Positions 1-11,428 of a stretch of DNA of 64,000 bases are shown here, piece after piece (the stretch's first letter is position 1; each line of letters opens with the position of its first letter). The notes below the pieces were generated by a model that was not told the DNA's origin, did not search any database, and saw nothing but the letters and a program-made list of their open reading frames with translations. The DNA is from Anaspis maculata (Eukaryota > Arthropoda > Insecta > Coleoptera > Scraptiidae): the NCBI GenBank assembly GCA_949128115.1, contig OX421968.1:54143423-54207422 (forward strand). The letters are read 5' to 3'. The translations under genes and the position numbers were made by a program.

Positions 1-5
1 AGAGC

Positions 6-266
6 ATGAAAATGCCGAATAATCAGTCCTCCGAGAACGGTCTGTACGACTACGAAGATACCACTTACTTTTCTGAAGGAATTGAGAACAATGGCATAGA
101 GGAGTTCAATGATAACGCGGAGGATGACTTTTCCGAGTACTTATGGATGGAAAACGAAGAAGAGTTCGACAAAGAGGTCAGTTTATCGTCGTTATTAGAG
201 CTATTTGGTAGGCATCTGTTGGCCTCATTTTATATTCAACCAATCACCAGGAAGTGACTACTTGAC

Positions 267-303
<37 letters not shown>

Positions 304-695
304 TGTTGTCTTATCAATTGATCTTTTTTTTTATGTACAATTCACATACGTAAACAACCTTGTTGCCAACTGATTTTTTGTTACACATCCTCCAGGTCAT
401 GCAAAGACTTGAAGAAGAAGCCCTCATGGAGGAATGCATAGAAGCCATGCTTGCCGACGAGAACACCAGCACTCAAACCACCTCAAATGAGTAAGCGTGA
501 TCAGCAATGAAAAAAAATATTGAAAAAAATATTGAAAATTGTTTTTACAGCGCCAGCAGTGAGGTTTCCAACATGATCAACAATTTAAAATTGGAGGCGC
601 CTCCCGCCCAAGTTGCCAAACAAAGCAACTTGAATCCCAATGCGGCGGAATTCATCCCAGGTGGGCAGGCTACTAAGAGTTCTGCTTCTTCTTAA
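6..695 (+). CDS. Paip2: Polyadenylate-binding protein-interacting protein 2 (PAIP2), three exons
   Basis: Exons are 6-176, 396-490 and 551-695, joined in frame to give about 136 residues. The donors are gtcagt and gtaagc; both acceptors follow pyrimidine-rich tracts. PAIP2 is a small acidic cytoplasmic repressor of translation that binds poly(A)-binding protein. Residues ~42-79 form the acidic PAM1 region, with the block FSEYLWMENEEEF. Residues ~113-126 form a PAM2 motif (SNLNPNAAEFIPG) that would bind the PABP MLLE domain. Both motifs match the family in order and spacing, and the length is close to the vertebrate protein. The start at base 6 begins MKMP, like the family's MKDP; a second ATG follows at 12. 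The left window edge cuts off the promoter and any 5' UTR exon. AATAAA at 992-997 is a likely poly(A) signal. Identification is strong. Confidence 0.93.
268..302. repeat. (GT)n microsatellite in Paip2 intron 1
   Basis: An uninterrupted run of about 16 GT dinucleotides lies inside the first intron of Paip2, well away from both splice sites. Confidence 0.95.
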
Positions 696-991
696 AATGT
701 TTTGCACGCTAGAATTCGAATCTCACATGTACATAACTATCTGAAGCAGTCATTGATTTACTCTTATTGTTTTTTTTACGTTGTTTTCATGTTTATCACG
801 TTTTCTTTTTAACCACGTGTTCATTACTTTTATTCCTATTTAAATTATTAGCTTTGCCAGGTTTTCGACAACTAAATAACCTTTTAGAGTTATGTTTATA
901 CTGTATTTTGACTGTTCTTTTTTCTAATTTCAAACTTCAGACAGTTACACTCTGATTAAAATTGATGAAAACAAAGTATATATTGTAATGT

Positions 992-997
992 AATAAA
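992..997 (+). promoter_or_regulatory. Probable poly(A) signal of Paip2
   Basis: AATAAA lies about 300 bases past the Paip2 stop and is followed by A-rich sequence. It is the first canonical hexamer after the gene. Another AATAAA-like site near 1888 could serve a longer 3' UTR. Confidence 0.55.
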
Positions 998-999
998 AA

Positions 1000-2285
1000 A
1001 AAAGTAGTGTTCGGAATTTGACCAGTTGATGGAGGCCAACATAAAAGTGAGATTATTTGTTGCTCTTAGAATAACTTTATTGAAGACATGAAGATCTCAT
1101 ATTTTTTGAAACTTTCATAAACGGCCATAAAACTAATTATTGTAACTAGCAGGTTTATAGTGAGCTTTAAAAAAAATGGATTTTTTGTTTTGCTTTTAAT
1201 TCTTTAAAGATTTGATCTACAATAATTGATTTGTATATTTATGGAATTGTTCGCATTTTAAAACTGCAAAAAAAAGATACCTGTTGAACTTGAAGAGCAA
1301 CCACCAGTGGATGGAGAACCGAGTTATACAATTCCACAGTCTTTTGCGGTCATCTGGAAAATGCAGGTGCAAACTCAATTCTCTACCGCACAACGACATC
1401 GATATTCAAGTTCTTCAGATTTTAGCTTCACTTTAGTGAATTTTTTTCTATATTTGGGTTTCATTGGAGAATTATAAAGTCAATGTCGTTATGCTGCAGA
1501 CAGTTGAATGTCTTGCTTTTCCTGATACAAGCAATGAACTGTGAAAATGTACAGCTGGGTTGTCTACTCACTGGTGATTGCTCTTAATATTTATTTTGAT
1601 GTAACATAAGGCTGCAGGTTTGTGTTATAATTATAGTGAACTCATGCTATTTTTAAAAACAATGTCTCGCAACAATCTCAAAAAAAAAGTTACACACAAC
1701 TATCTGGTTTTGTGGGTGATAATGATAAAGGCTGTGCGAGTACACACAAGAGAAATACTTTTGTACCCCCTTATTATTGCATGTAATACAATAATTTGTC
1801 CTCTCTAATGTTGAAGAGGGCGTTATTTTACGAAACTTGGTTGGTGCAAAAGATATGTTTGTGTATAACTGGATTGTAAAAAAAAAAATAAAATCAGAAG
1901 AAACCTTTTTTCTATTTTATTGTTCAACTTCTTCAAAATTAGAGGGATCTAAAGGCTGAGGGCTCATGGCTTAGTGATTGGAAAGTCAGCGAAAAAGTAG
2001 CTTTAAGTTTTGATCTGGCTCATTATTACAATATTTGTTCAACAAGACATTTGTCTATTAAATAATAATAATATTGCCTCTATTTTAGCTGGCGGGGTGT
2101 CAGCCCACTGTTAGCCTATGACAACCTATAAATTCTTGATCTTTTAAAACTACAGCAAAAGCCAAACTTAGCGGCAATAATGCCACAGCGCAAAGATGAA
2201 TTTCTCGTCAAGAAATGACTCCGTCAAGGACCACATGAAATCCATCTGGTTCAGGCAACACTGTTACGAGTAGACGAAAACAGGA
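1000..2285. other. AT-rich sequence, no gene recognised
   Basis: Only short chance reading frames occur here. The first part could be extended Paip2 3' UTR. No domain, RNA gene or clear inverted repeat was seen. Confidence 0.5.
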
Positions 2286-2640
2286 ATTATTTTATAAACT
2301 GCTTGTTAAAAGTTACGCACAGAAGCGAAGTATCTCTGGAAAAAATTTGACTTCGAAAAGCGTGGCGGTAGGGCTGTCTTTCGGCTGTAAAATGTTATGT
2401 CGACTTACCTATGACACATTACAGGATGTCAAAAGAACGAGTGACAAAAAGGTTAGTTTCTGAAGTCGTGATAATTTTTTGGAAAAAAATCCTTACAGTT
2501 TTTGACAGCGGGTATCAATATCTGGAAACGCGCTATGTCTTTTGATAGTACTTTTTATTTCAGAGTCCTTTGATAAACTTGTGATTTTTTTGATACATTC
2601 CGCCAGCGGTATTGCAATTCCTTAAAAATTAAGGTTTCAA
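2286..2640 (+). repeat. Partial copy of the 28.1-30.0 kb foldback family
   Basis: The stretch starting TATAAACTGCTTGTTAAAAG, followed by a 'mTATGTCGACTTACC' block, an 'ACAGGATGTCAAAAG' block and a 'GATATCAATATCT'-like block, matches in the same order the left arm of the palindrome starting at 28100. The opposite arm is missing, so this is a one-armed, decayed copy. Confidence 0.7.
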
Positions 2641-2932
2641 GCCAACGACTTCCCACGTTAACAGATGAGCTCTGCGACTTTTCCAAGCTAGTGTCACAAT
2701 CCCAAAATGAGTTCTCCGACTTGGTATCCTTCCAGTCTAAAATCTTTTTTTCTAATTATGTTTGCACTTATTTTACTTTCAAGCTACGTTACCTTTCCAA
2801 GTAGCAATTTTTCCCCAGCCAAAATCTTTCTCTGAGCCACGCTATCGGTTTTCTAGCTCTGACATCGTTTTTATCACATACTTTTTATCCGCATTACGAA
2901 TCTTTCAAGGCTTATTACTTTGATGGGTGATT

Positions 2933-3140
2933 CAGGGCTGGGCAAAATACTTCGAAAAGTGTATTTCAATACAAAATACACGATCCAAGATGGTCGAAAT
3001 ACAGATTACAAACTACTTCCTGAAATGTCTTTGAAATACAAAATACAATCGACATATTTCAAAATACAAAATAGATACATACGTATTTCAACAATTCCAT
3101 TGGAAACCCGTAAAATGCAAGTATTTCAATAGAAATACTT
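2933..3140 (+). mobile_element. hAT-like element end with GTATTT/AAATAC motif array
   Basis: It starts CAGGGCTGGGCAAAATAC, a hAT-type terminal sequence. About 200 bases follow in which GTATTTC, GAAATAC and AAAATAC recur on both strands. No matching right terminus or 8-bp target duplication was found, so it is probably truncated. It resembles the better-preserved elements at 4338-5108, 31929-37207 and 37658-38719. Confidence 0.5.
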
Positions 3141-3454
3141 TGATTCAGTCGCAACGGTAAGTAAATTATTATGAATTATAAAAAGTCAAATAAGACAAAA
3201 CAAACAAAGTAGAGGGAACTTCATATTCAAACCTATTCCTTTTCATAACTTCATTCAATAATTCTTCAAAATCACAAATGTTGATTTCCTTTGCGGACAA
3301 CCATCAGCTTTTCAAAAATATTGTCCGACATTCAACATGGTACCTCTCGTGGCTGACAGGATTCACCAACCATTACGACGTAAAAGATGCAATATCGAAC
3401 CTTTTATCGATCCCAGATTGTGTGCCAACGCAAGAAATGACAATGGGGTAAAGT

Positions 3455-3660
3455 ATACAGGGTGGCCCAACGAAAACAGAACAGAGGGGTTTTCGGACAT
3501 TTCACCTCTTTTTTTTTGGAAAAAGCTCAGACAGGTCGATTTTTATATCGAGGGGAACATCTGAAACATACATTGGCAAATTCCTATTTTCAGCCCCCTC
3601 ACCCCTACCCACCTCAACTTCAGAATTTCGAATGACACCATCTACTTTGCCTACAACTTC
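3455..3660 (+). mobile_element. Solo left end of a foldback element
   Basis: TATACAGGGTGGCCCAACG matches the terminal sequence shared by the foldbacks of this window. No right arm follows, so only one end appears to be preserved. Confidence 0.4.
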
Positions 3661-3984
3661 TTTCACAAAAAGCTACACCTTTTTCAAGTTGATTTCAAAA
3701 GAAATTGTATGCGTGCGTCCACGTGCGTCCCCGTGATTAACAATTTTTTTTCCAAATATATGGATAAAGAGACAAAAATTTAAAATTTCTGGAGAACGCT
3801 GATTTTCACTGGACTGCTGCGAAATCGTGTTAAGATTATCAAGAAGACATTATTTCAATGATATTGGGAGAGCAGGGCTGTTTTTAGGGGTGTTTTGTAT
3901 AAAAAGTAAAAAGTTCTGTTTTTTTCGTTACGAGCATGTTTTCTAGTTTGAATTCTATTATCACTAAGAACTTGAAGTCGGAAT

Positions 3985-4295
3985 TTTTTTCAATATTTTT
4001 CCCATAATCACCTCAATATTCTGGGACGATTTGATGAATTTCAATTTTTTTTCTCGCAATTTTTTTTTTCAACCCTTAAATCTCACCCCCAAGGGTCAAT
4101 GAATTCTTTAAATATTTTTCCCTTAATTGACTTGATATTCTGAAGCAATTCGCTGAATTGGGAATTTTTCTGTTATTCTTTTGTTTTTTTTTAACCCCAA
4201 ACCCCAATTCCACTCCCGAGCACAATTGAAATTTTTTCAATATTTTTTCTATAATGACCTCAATATTCTAAGACGATCTGGTGAGTTTCAGACTT
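3985..4295. repeat. Degenerate tandem repeat, about three units
   Basis: A block of the form 'TTCAATATTTTTCCCATAA...ACCTCAATATTCT..GACGATTTG.TGA.TTTCA' recurs near 3989, 4107 and 4238, a period of about 120-130 bases. The units differ by many substitutions. No coding potential was seen. Confidence 0.65.
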
Positions 4296-4337
4296 TTGGC
4301 CGCCGACAACTGATTTTGTCCCACTGTGCAACCCTAC

Positions 4338-5108
4338 CAGTGCTGTAATATTGTAATTTATCGGGTAAATTACCATTTTATTCACCGTAATTTACCAATT
4401 TTTGATCACCATAAATTACCAGGTAGTAATTACGAGTAGATTACAAAAACCCCGTTGGTAAATTACTGCAATATGCCTGCCATTTCATATGCCAGCTTGT
4501 ATGGCTACCTGCACTAGATAAGAAAAGTGAAACCGACATTCTTTTTTTGCTCGTAGACGTAATTTATAATAAGTTATGCTCTGGTTTGAAGTTACAGAAA
4601 AATGTCGTATTTTTAATCTCCTTCATTTATTGTTCTTTATCTTATTACACGTCGCAGAGTATGAAAGAAAGTGTTGGTCAGAGTTGAAGTTATAAAGAAC
4701 AAAACGATGTAAAATAGAAATTTGAAAAAAAGAAAAATCAAGAGTGACGGTCCTTCTGAATTTGTCATACAATCGCACAAACCATATATTAGGTAACAGG
4801 AAGGTGTTAACTGTGATTCAATAAGGTTATCAATTTTGTGTAGTCATTAGGTCTATTAGATGTTTCTTGTTCTTACTTTTCCGTTACCTAATCGGGGTTT
4901 ACTATGAGTGACGTCATTATAGGCCTTACTACTTCTTCGTCTTCTGTGAAATTGATGCACGGCCCGTGGAGCCCTTGATAATTATGAAGAGAATTTACAA
5001 AGAGACATAAGGTAAATTACCAAAGAATTTATTTGGTAATAAAAAAAAAAGGTAATTACCTTCGTTAATTATCGAAAAAAAAAAAATTACGGTAATTTTA
5101 CATCACTG
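4338..5108. mobile_element. hAT-like nonautonomous element with GGTAATTACC-type motifs
   Basis: The ends are CAGTGCTGTAA on the left and TTTTACATCACTG on the right, i.e. inverted CAGTGmTGTAA termini. They are flanked by a perfect 8-bp target duplication, AACCCTAC (4330-4337 and 5109-5116), the hallmark length for hAT transposons. Both subterminal zones are packed with GGTAATTACC, GGTAAATTACC and related self-complementary words. No transposase is encoded, so it must have been moved in trans. Confidence 0.85.
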
Positions 5109-5219
5109 AACCCTACCCTCCCCTGTGATCCCTGAAGTTTCCCCAGAATTGTGATTGGCAATTTAGTCAGTCACTTGGGGCTGCTTAATGGAACCCCCAA
5201 CTATCTACACAATAGAGCT

Positions 5220-5835
5220 TATTATTTATTTATTATTATTATTATTATTATCATATAATTATCATGTGAGAGAAAATCTAAACCCTAGGAGTCAAGTGAC
5301 AAGTGTCAAGTTCAGGAATAGAAAAAAAAGTGCATTATCACTTTTATTTTATTGAAAATAGTTAATCACAATATACAAAACTGAGAAAGTAATTCGATTA
5401 GCTATAACCTTTAGCTTTCTTGTTCATCAAAGAAACATTCAAACAATATCATCATGTTGATACTGAAAAGGTCCAGTAAGTTTCGCTAGCGCTGCACAGA
5501 GTTTTGTTCAAGTTTAAAAACAGTAGTAGTAACTCTTTTTCTGTAAGGCCATTACACGCATTAAAGTACAATGAAAATTGTAGCAAATCTCACTGGCCTT
5601 TTTGGCTACTGCAACTTCAAAATGTTACACTACACAACGCACATTCGATGCCAATAGGTGTTTTTCAATAATCGAAACAAACATTTATAAAACAAAAACT
5701 TCGTTGAATCTAGAGTCAAATGTGAATAATATTTAAAATGTTATTCAAATTATTATTATTACCTCAAATAACTATAATTCCAAGTTGACTGTGAATATAA
5801 ATGTACAAAACGGGGTAGGTACATGTTTCAGTGGT
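5220..5835. other. AT-rich interval with a short (ATT)n run; may include the SERF 3' UTR
   Basis: A short ATT repeat lies at about 5220-5250. TTTATT hexamers (AATAAA on the minus strand) near 5345 and 5220 could end SERF transcripts. No reading frame of interest was seen. Confidence 0.4.
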
Positions 5836-5844
5836 ACATGTTCA

Positions 5845-6455
5845 TTATGCACGTGCAGAATTGGGCTCCTTTCCTTCTTCCTTTTTCCGTTGTTTTTCTC
5901 TCATCACTTCAGCATCCCTGAAGACAGAAAATTCGTATATTCTTGGAACTTTGCTAGGAAGCAGAAGCGGAATGCCGGAATGTATATGCCGTTCACGTTT
6001 TAAATTCAGTAGAATGACTTTTTGGAGCAAAAATAAAGTGACAAGCTGGAGCGCTAAGAGTATACGGCCGATGGCCGCTGTAAGTTTCGCTCCTAAAATT
6101 TGCAGGTGCCATCAGCCGTAGTCGTAGCCCCCCAGCTTGTCACTTTATTTTCGCTCCAAAAAGTCATTCTACTGAAAATAGAAAGTGTATGGAATATAGG
6201 TATTGAATTACTGATCAAGGTATAAATAAATTTGGACATGGGCAAGGTACAGAGAAATATCATTTCTGACCTGAATTTTCGTTGTTCAAGAGTCAATCCG
6301 TCGTTTTTGTTCTTTTTTTGCTGTTCCTGTTGCTTTTTTTGATTTTTGGCTCTGGCCAGTTCTCTCTGGTTGCCACCTACAAAACAAAACGGCATTCTCA
6401 TGGGGAAAGAAGGGATTCGGTAAACGCATCGGAATTCTCTTCACTCACGGGTCAT
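5845..6455 (-). CDS. Serf: Small EDRK-rich factor (SERF, 4F5 family), three exons
   Basis: Minus-strand exons are 6449-6455 (seven coding bases, ATGACCC), 6271-6376 and 5845-5917, giving 61 residues. The donors are gtgagt and gtcaga. The joined N-terminus reads MTRGNQRELARAKNQKK, the hallmark 4F5 start; the basic middle and the lysine/glutamate-rich C-terminal helix (REKQRKKEEGKE) fit the family, as does the length. SERF proteins are small, highly charged, heat-stable proteins that accelerate amyloid formation and bind nucleic acid. The tiny first exon hides the true start: the long open frame has a spurious upstream ATG that reads through the acceptor. Intron 2 holds a 170-bp MITE. Identification is strong. 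Confidence 0.92.
6006..6175. mobile_element. Hairpin MITE in SERF intron 2
   Basis: Inverted arms of about 44 bp (TCAGTAGAATGACTTTTTGG... and its complement) flank an ~80-bp centre. AAAT occurs directly outside both ends (6002-6005 and 6176-6179), a possible 4-bp target duplication. It lies wholly inside the intron, about 90 bases from either splice site. Confidence 0.85.
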
Positions 6456-6955
6456 TTTTGCCGGAAATTCAGGTCAAAGTCGTGGATTTTCAAAATATAT
6501 TATACTATACGTTTCAGGGCCCTCGAAGGCCGCAGCCTCTTTCAGGTAGGTATGGGGAACTGCGTTTGACGAATGGCGTCGAAATGTCGAAAATAAAACG
6601 AATTTGAGAGCTGACAGTTTTGACGTTTCGCAACCCGTCAATGCCGCCAACACTCGAATCGGAAATTCAGCTCTTCGCGTTCGTTCTTATTGGCAATATT
6701 GGCATTACATTTGAACGATGTTATGATAATGCATATGCAACAGCAATAATTACTCAAGATCCAAGAACAACAAGAAATCTTTCCATTTCTTTAATAATAA
6801 TTGTTAATCGATTTTCAAGCATCAAGTATTTTTTGGGAATAGTTGGAAAAAAAAAGTTACGTGATGGCTTTGCCATCGGCCGATCGCGGCCTGAATCGCA
6901 GCCCACTAGGATCATATAGAAATCAGACAGCCTATATCTACACATACTAATACCT
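6456..6955. other. Region upstream of SERF, nothing else recognised
   Basis: This includes the SERF 5' UTR and probable promoter (minus strand). A reading frame at 6620-6919 shows no recognisable domain. Confidence 0.4.
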
Positions 6956-6957
6956 AC

Positions 6958-7158
6958 ATCTAGTGTCCCAGAACTCCCAGAAATGAGTATACACAAAAAG
7001 ATATCACATAGTCCTGACAACAAAATAGGAAATAGATCGATTCAACCAAACTTACCTCTATACCAAAATGCTTCCTGAGAAAGATACAGGCCTCCAAATT
7101 TGATATATGATCAATATGTGATATCTTTTTGTGTACCTACTCATTTCTGGGACACCTC
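6958..7158. mobile_element. Short foldback/MITE of about 200 bp
   Basis: The arms TAGTGTCCCAGAAcTCCCAG...ACAAAAAGATATCACATA (6961-7012) and their complement (7111-7158) pair over about 50 bp. The outer end abuts the TATACAGGGTG end of the next foldback. Confidence 0.75.
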
Positions 7159-8150
7159 TATACAGGGTGATAGACTCATATATGAGTGACCTTACATAGG
7201 CTAATGGGAGATAGAGGACCCCAAGGCGAGTCAGGATCCGCAGAATAAATTTTGTTTTCTCCAGTGGTTACGAAGATACAGGGTGTTTTGAGTGTTTCGT
7301 ATGAAACTTTGATAAGCTATATTTCTGAAACGGCTGGAGATATTTTGTTGAAATTCACCACTAACATTTCCATGTTGGAACTTTACCCCGAAGCCATACC
7401 GAGTAAGTCAAAATCCAGGACCGGGCTAGAAAAAATGTGCCCCTTTGTTATTTTATCAAAAAGTACATTGTCTGACCGCTTTTCTGGAAAACTGCTACTG
7501 GATTCGTAAAGCTAAGAAAAAACGCTTCAAGAATCACTCTTCAATTTAGATGGCACACCTAAACCGTTTCGACAATAAAATTGAAAGTAAAATTTGTGGG
7601 TAAGTTTCCATTTTCGACCGGACATAATCGACTCATTGTTTGATAGAATTCATTCAAATTCATTTTTTGGCTTGTCTTTGTTTAATAGAAGGGCTTGATT
7701 GAGAGAAAAATTCCATAGCCGACCATTTTTTTCATGACAAAATCGAGAGTTGAAACAGAAAATTGAACTCGATTTGGTCGTAAAAAAAATTGTTGGCTAT
7801 GGAATTTTTCTTTCAACCAAGCTCTTCTATTTCACAGAAACAAGCTAAAAAATGAATTTGAATGAATTCAATCAAACAATGAGTCGATTATGTCCGGTCG
7901 GAAATAGAAACTTACCCACAAATTTTACTTTTGATTTTATTGTCGAAACGGTTTAGGTGTGCCATCTAAATTAAAGAGTGATTCGTGAAGCATTTTTCCT
8001 TAGCTTTTCGAATCCGATAGCAGTTTTCTAGAAAAGCAGTCAGAAAATGTACTTTTTGATCAAATAAAAAAAAATAAGCACATTTTTTTCTAGCCCGGCC
8101 CTGGATTTTGACTTACCCGGCGGTATGGCTTCGGGGTAAGTTCCAATACA
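7157..8150. mobile_element. Foldback element with ~370-bp arms
   Basis: The left end is TATACAGGGTGATAGACTC. The segment 7372-7752 is repeated in inverted form at 7757-8142, e.g. GGCACACCTAAACCGTTTCG against its complement. The outer left 190 bp recur inverted at 15470-15690, which identifies a dispersed family. No protein is encoded. Confidence 0.85.
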
Positions 8151-8199
8151 GAAATATCACTGATAAAGGACACTATCGGGTTTGGGCGGATTTTGGGCT

Positions 8200-9212
8200 T
8201 GGCATGATGTCCGCATTACCACTCTATGATTTTTTGTATACACACTATAGTAGGTTCACTTGTACTGTGACTCTAGTTGGCTGGGCAAATTTTCTACTTT
8301 AGCATTGTAGGCTTGCCGCCTTTTCACCTAGTGTGAAACTGACTTCTCTGGAAGTGAAGTTATATTTCTTATCAAATTGATATTAAAATCTTGGAAAACT
8401 GACCTGGTCACATGTGGAAGAGCGACTAGGGGGACGCAGAGCTGTGTTACCGTCATTTAGACACCAAAAAGAGCACGGGGCGGCCGCAAATTCAAGTCAT
8501 CTTGACGGCGGCCCATTCAGAGTCGACAAAAACTCGTCCCGGAAGCCCCAAAACGAAAGCAAATTGAAAATTGAAGGTACTAACATCAATTTCGGTTCAA
8601 TACGCAACTTTGAGCGGCTGGGTTTTTTGAAATTTGGTTTAATTTACTTTTTACACGTAAAATCTTTTGCCAATGACAGACTGCAGGGCGATCCTTGCAT
8701 CGCCCATAATTCTTCAGGGTTTGGCTTGTATTTTTGACTGGAAGAGGCGAAAGGGTTGATGATTGCATGGGGCCCCTTTTTTGGACGAAGGGCATCGTAT
8801 ACTCTTTAATTTGAAGCACCGAAAGTTGAACCGGCTTCAAGAGGTTAGGAATATTTTTCACAACTGTCAAATGTCAAGGCTCTCTTGATTTATTTGTTCA
8901 TTGGCGGAAATTAAAAACAGGTCGAAAAATTGTTACATTCTCCAATAAAATGGAAAAAAGCGTCAGACATCACGTCCCGCAAAAATGTTCCGGCTATCTG
9001 TGAAGGAAATACGCAAAAATGTGTTTCAAAACTGGTCCGGCCAGAGCAGCCAACTGCAAAGTTTTGGGGGTTTTCTATATTTCATATTTGGAAACTTGAA
9101 AACAAAATCTCACAGCCGACTAGAATCACGGTACAAGTGAACCTACTTTAGTAATATCATCATCTTACACTGGGCAAAATTTGATGAAGTGGTAATGCGG
9201 ACATCATAGCGA
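8200..9212. mobile_element. Foldback element, ~1 kb
   Basis: Outer arms: ATGATGTCCGCATTACCACT near 8203 with its complement near 9190, and GTAGGTTCACTTGTACTGTG near 8252 with its complement near 9130. The inner part pairs poorly and may contain an unrelated insertion. Short open frames inside have no recognisable domains. Confidence 0.7.
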
Positions 9213-9259
9213 AAAATATTTTTTTTCAACATGATGTATGTCGGACGTTCGGGTAAGTC

Positions 9260-9430
9260 AAAAAAAAAATGAACTGTTTTATTTTTCTCGTCAAATATTT
9301 GTTTTTTATCCGATTGCAACAAACTTGGTATCACTGGTTAGCTAAATAAATAGACAACAAAATCCAAACCTCAAGATGAGAGAACTGTCAAGATTCAAGA
9401 TGGCGGAGGCAAGTGGAATAATACCATGTA
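9260..9430 (+). repeat. Partial copy of the 53.7-55.7 kb repeat family
   Basis: Blocks in the order AACTGTTTTATTTTTCTCG, an A/T-rich TTTGTTTTT block, CAAACTTGGTATC, GCTAAATAAATAG and AAGATGGCGGA match the repeat unit of the palindrome at 53739-55685. Only one unit is seen. Confidence 0.6.
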
Positions 9431-9724
9431 TTGAACTCGTCTTTTTTTTTAATACCTAGAAACTCTTGCGATGAGAAACCAAATTATGAATTCGAAATTA
9501 TGAAGAATTTCGAAAGAATCGCCTTCTCACAAGGCAGAATGAAAGAATAATTTCGAGATAATTATTATTCGAATAATGAATTGATGTTTTTCTCCTTACC
9601 GGCTTTGATGCACCATAGAAGTTTCTGCCCTCTATTCTATAATGTGCTTTACAATCGAAAAGTGACATTTCTGGATAACACGGAGGATAACACTATATTA
9701 CACTAGGCAGCAAAAATAGCGCCT

Positions 9725-10060
9725 ACTTGATGTATGACGAAGACGACTATGGTGGTCATGGGCAAACCCTCCGAGTACATCACGCTTGCAACCGGCAGTA
9801 CAGCAATGTGTAGAGGAAAATCGACGGAGTGTCGGACATCCTCACCTACGCCGGAGGTTGAAGACAGAAATCAGGTCAACCGTGCACGTCTCGGTCCCAG
9901 TGCTTGGATGAACTTACCATCAAACATCCAGGCACCACATTGTGACTCAGTGAGTACGGCTGGTCTGGGAAAGAATACAGTGGGCCCAATAGCGGGGCCT
10001 ACGTGCCAGGTGGAACAATGTTTCATTAACCCTTCACCAAATAAATCCTAATCCTAATCC
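9725..10060 (+). mobile_element. LINE 3'-end module, copy 1
   Basis: This segment and 10360-10700 share an ordered set of blocks: GGCAAACCcTCCGAGTA, AATGTGTAGAGGAAAA, CAGTGCTTGGATG, AACATCCAGGCACCACATTG and a late AATAAA-like end. It finishes with CCTAATCCTAATCC, a simple tail. The arrangement fits the 3' end of a non-LTR retrotransposon (R1/RTE-like); no reverse transcriptase remains. The family assignment is an inference. Confidence 0.5.
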
Positions 10061-10359
10061 AAATCCAGATTCTATCCGATACCCTTGAGTCCCTAGACAC
10101 ATTATAAAGCTCAATGATCATTAACGATGGACCGTCATTTAACTTGCCTTGCGTTCTTGGTTACATGAGCGAGGAGAAAAATAATGGCGTTTCATTCAGT
10201 TCAGTGAAATGGGCTTGGTACGAGAAGGACGAAGCGTGTAGTAGGCCGCTCCAGTCGGGTGATAACTTGTCTGTAGCGAAGCTGGCCGCTACCAAGGGTT
10301 GGATGGGAGACAAGGCGTTTTTAATCTGATTTGAAGCCGGTCTGAAACTTCTCCTCGGG

Positions 10360-10700
10360 TGGTCTTAGGCAAACCCCCCGAGTATATATGCTTCCAGCCG
10401 GCGGCACGGCGATGTGTAGAGGAAAACCGGCAGCGTGGTCGAGAGGCTGATGAAGTCGGAAACGTACCGGCGCAGGGAGCGTGAATGTATCGGACATCCG
10501 CACTTGCGGTTTAGGGGTGGCAGACGGAGTCTAGGCCAACCGTGCGCTTGTCGGCCCCAGTGCTTGGATGGACCGACCATCTCAAACATCCAGGCACCAC
10601 ATTGCGGCTCGGTAAGTCCGTCTGGTCCGAAAGAGAGGTACAATAAGCCGAATAATAAGGCCTACGTGAGGTGAAACTATGTTCCACTAACTCCCCAAAT
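10360..10700 (+). mobile_element. LINE 3'-end module, copy 2
   Basis: A second copy, about 630 bases downstream and in the same orientation as the module at 9725. It has the same block order and is roughly two-thirds identical by eye. It contains an extra ~40-base stretch (CAGCGTGGTCGAGAGGCTGA...). It could represent a tandem 3' end. Confidence 0.5.
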
Positions 10701-11425
10701 GGAATCCAGATTCAGATAGGCTTGGTACAGCTGGAGGCGAAGGCTAGAATCGTTGAGTTTGTGTGGCCATTTTGAAACGAAAAGGTCCGTGACTACGTTG
10801 GATTGACTTCCCTGACGCGAGCACAAAACTCCCTTCTACACAATCCACACAACTCCAAAGCACTCTTTTTCCTTAGCACTACACAGATTGTTCCGAATCG
10901 ACCGTAAAAAACCCAGGACAGTAAGTTGAGGGAAATAATTCAAGAGTGACAGAGCCTGATAGCCTCGTTCCAACTCCGTGAAGTTTCACATACGGTCGGT
11001 TGTCCGTCCGGATCCAAATCAACCAAAATCAATTTGGTTTCTTCGTCAAAGTTTGTGAAAAAGAAAATCAACATCTTAGCTTAATACTGACTTCGACTCA
11101 TTTCAGGCTATTTTATTGAATCCCCTTATCAAGTATTCGTAAAAAACTTCCAAGGAAAAGTCAGAAATTAGACTCTGTTTTGGTGTTGACCTAGCTCTGT
11201 CGACAAGATGCAAGATCCCGCGTTATGTCCCACTCTTTCACAAATCCAGCACGTTCCGTCAGTCTTCCTGGGCGGACGTGACTTATTCTAACCTTCTGCC
11301 TTGTCTCGATTTGACAGATCTCTGGATATTTTGGTTGGATAGCCTGTTTCAGGAGTGGTCACCCAAGTACCTACCGCCACGCGCCTTCAAGGAGCTAAAA
11401 TTGGGCTGTCGGATTGAGACGTAGG
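10701..11425. other. No gene or repeat recognised
   Basis: No convincing coding frame, inverted repeat or RNA gene was seen. Confidence 0.4.
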
Positions 11426-11428
11426 TAT

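Noticed and set aside
3337..3564. 75-codon frame
   Set aside because: It runs through a foldback terminus (TATACAGGGTGGCCC) and a homopolymer; no support.
8414..8870. Overlapping ~100-codon frames on both strands
   Set aside because: They lie inside a foldback and have no domain or conserved motif.
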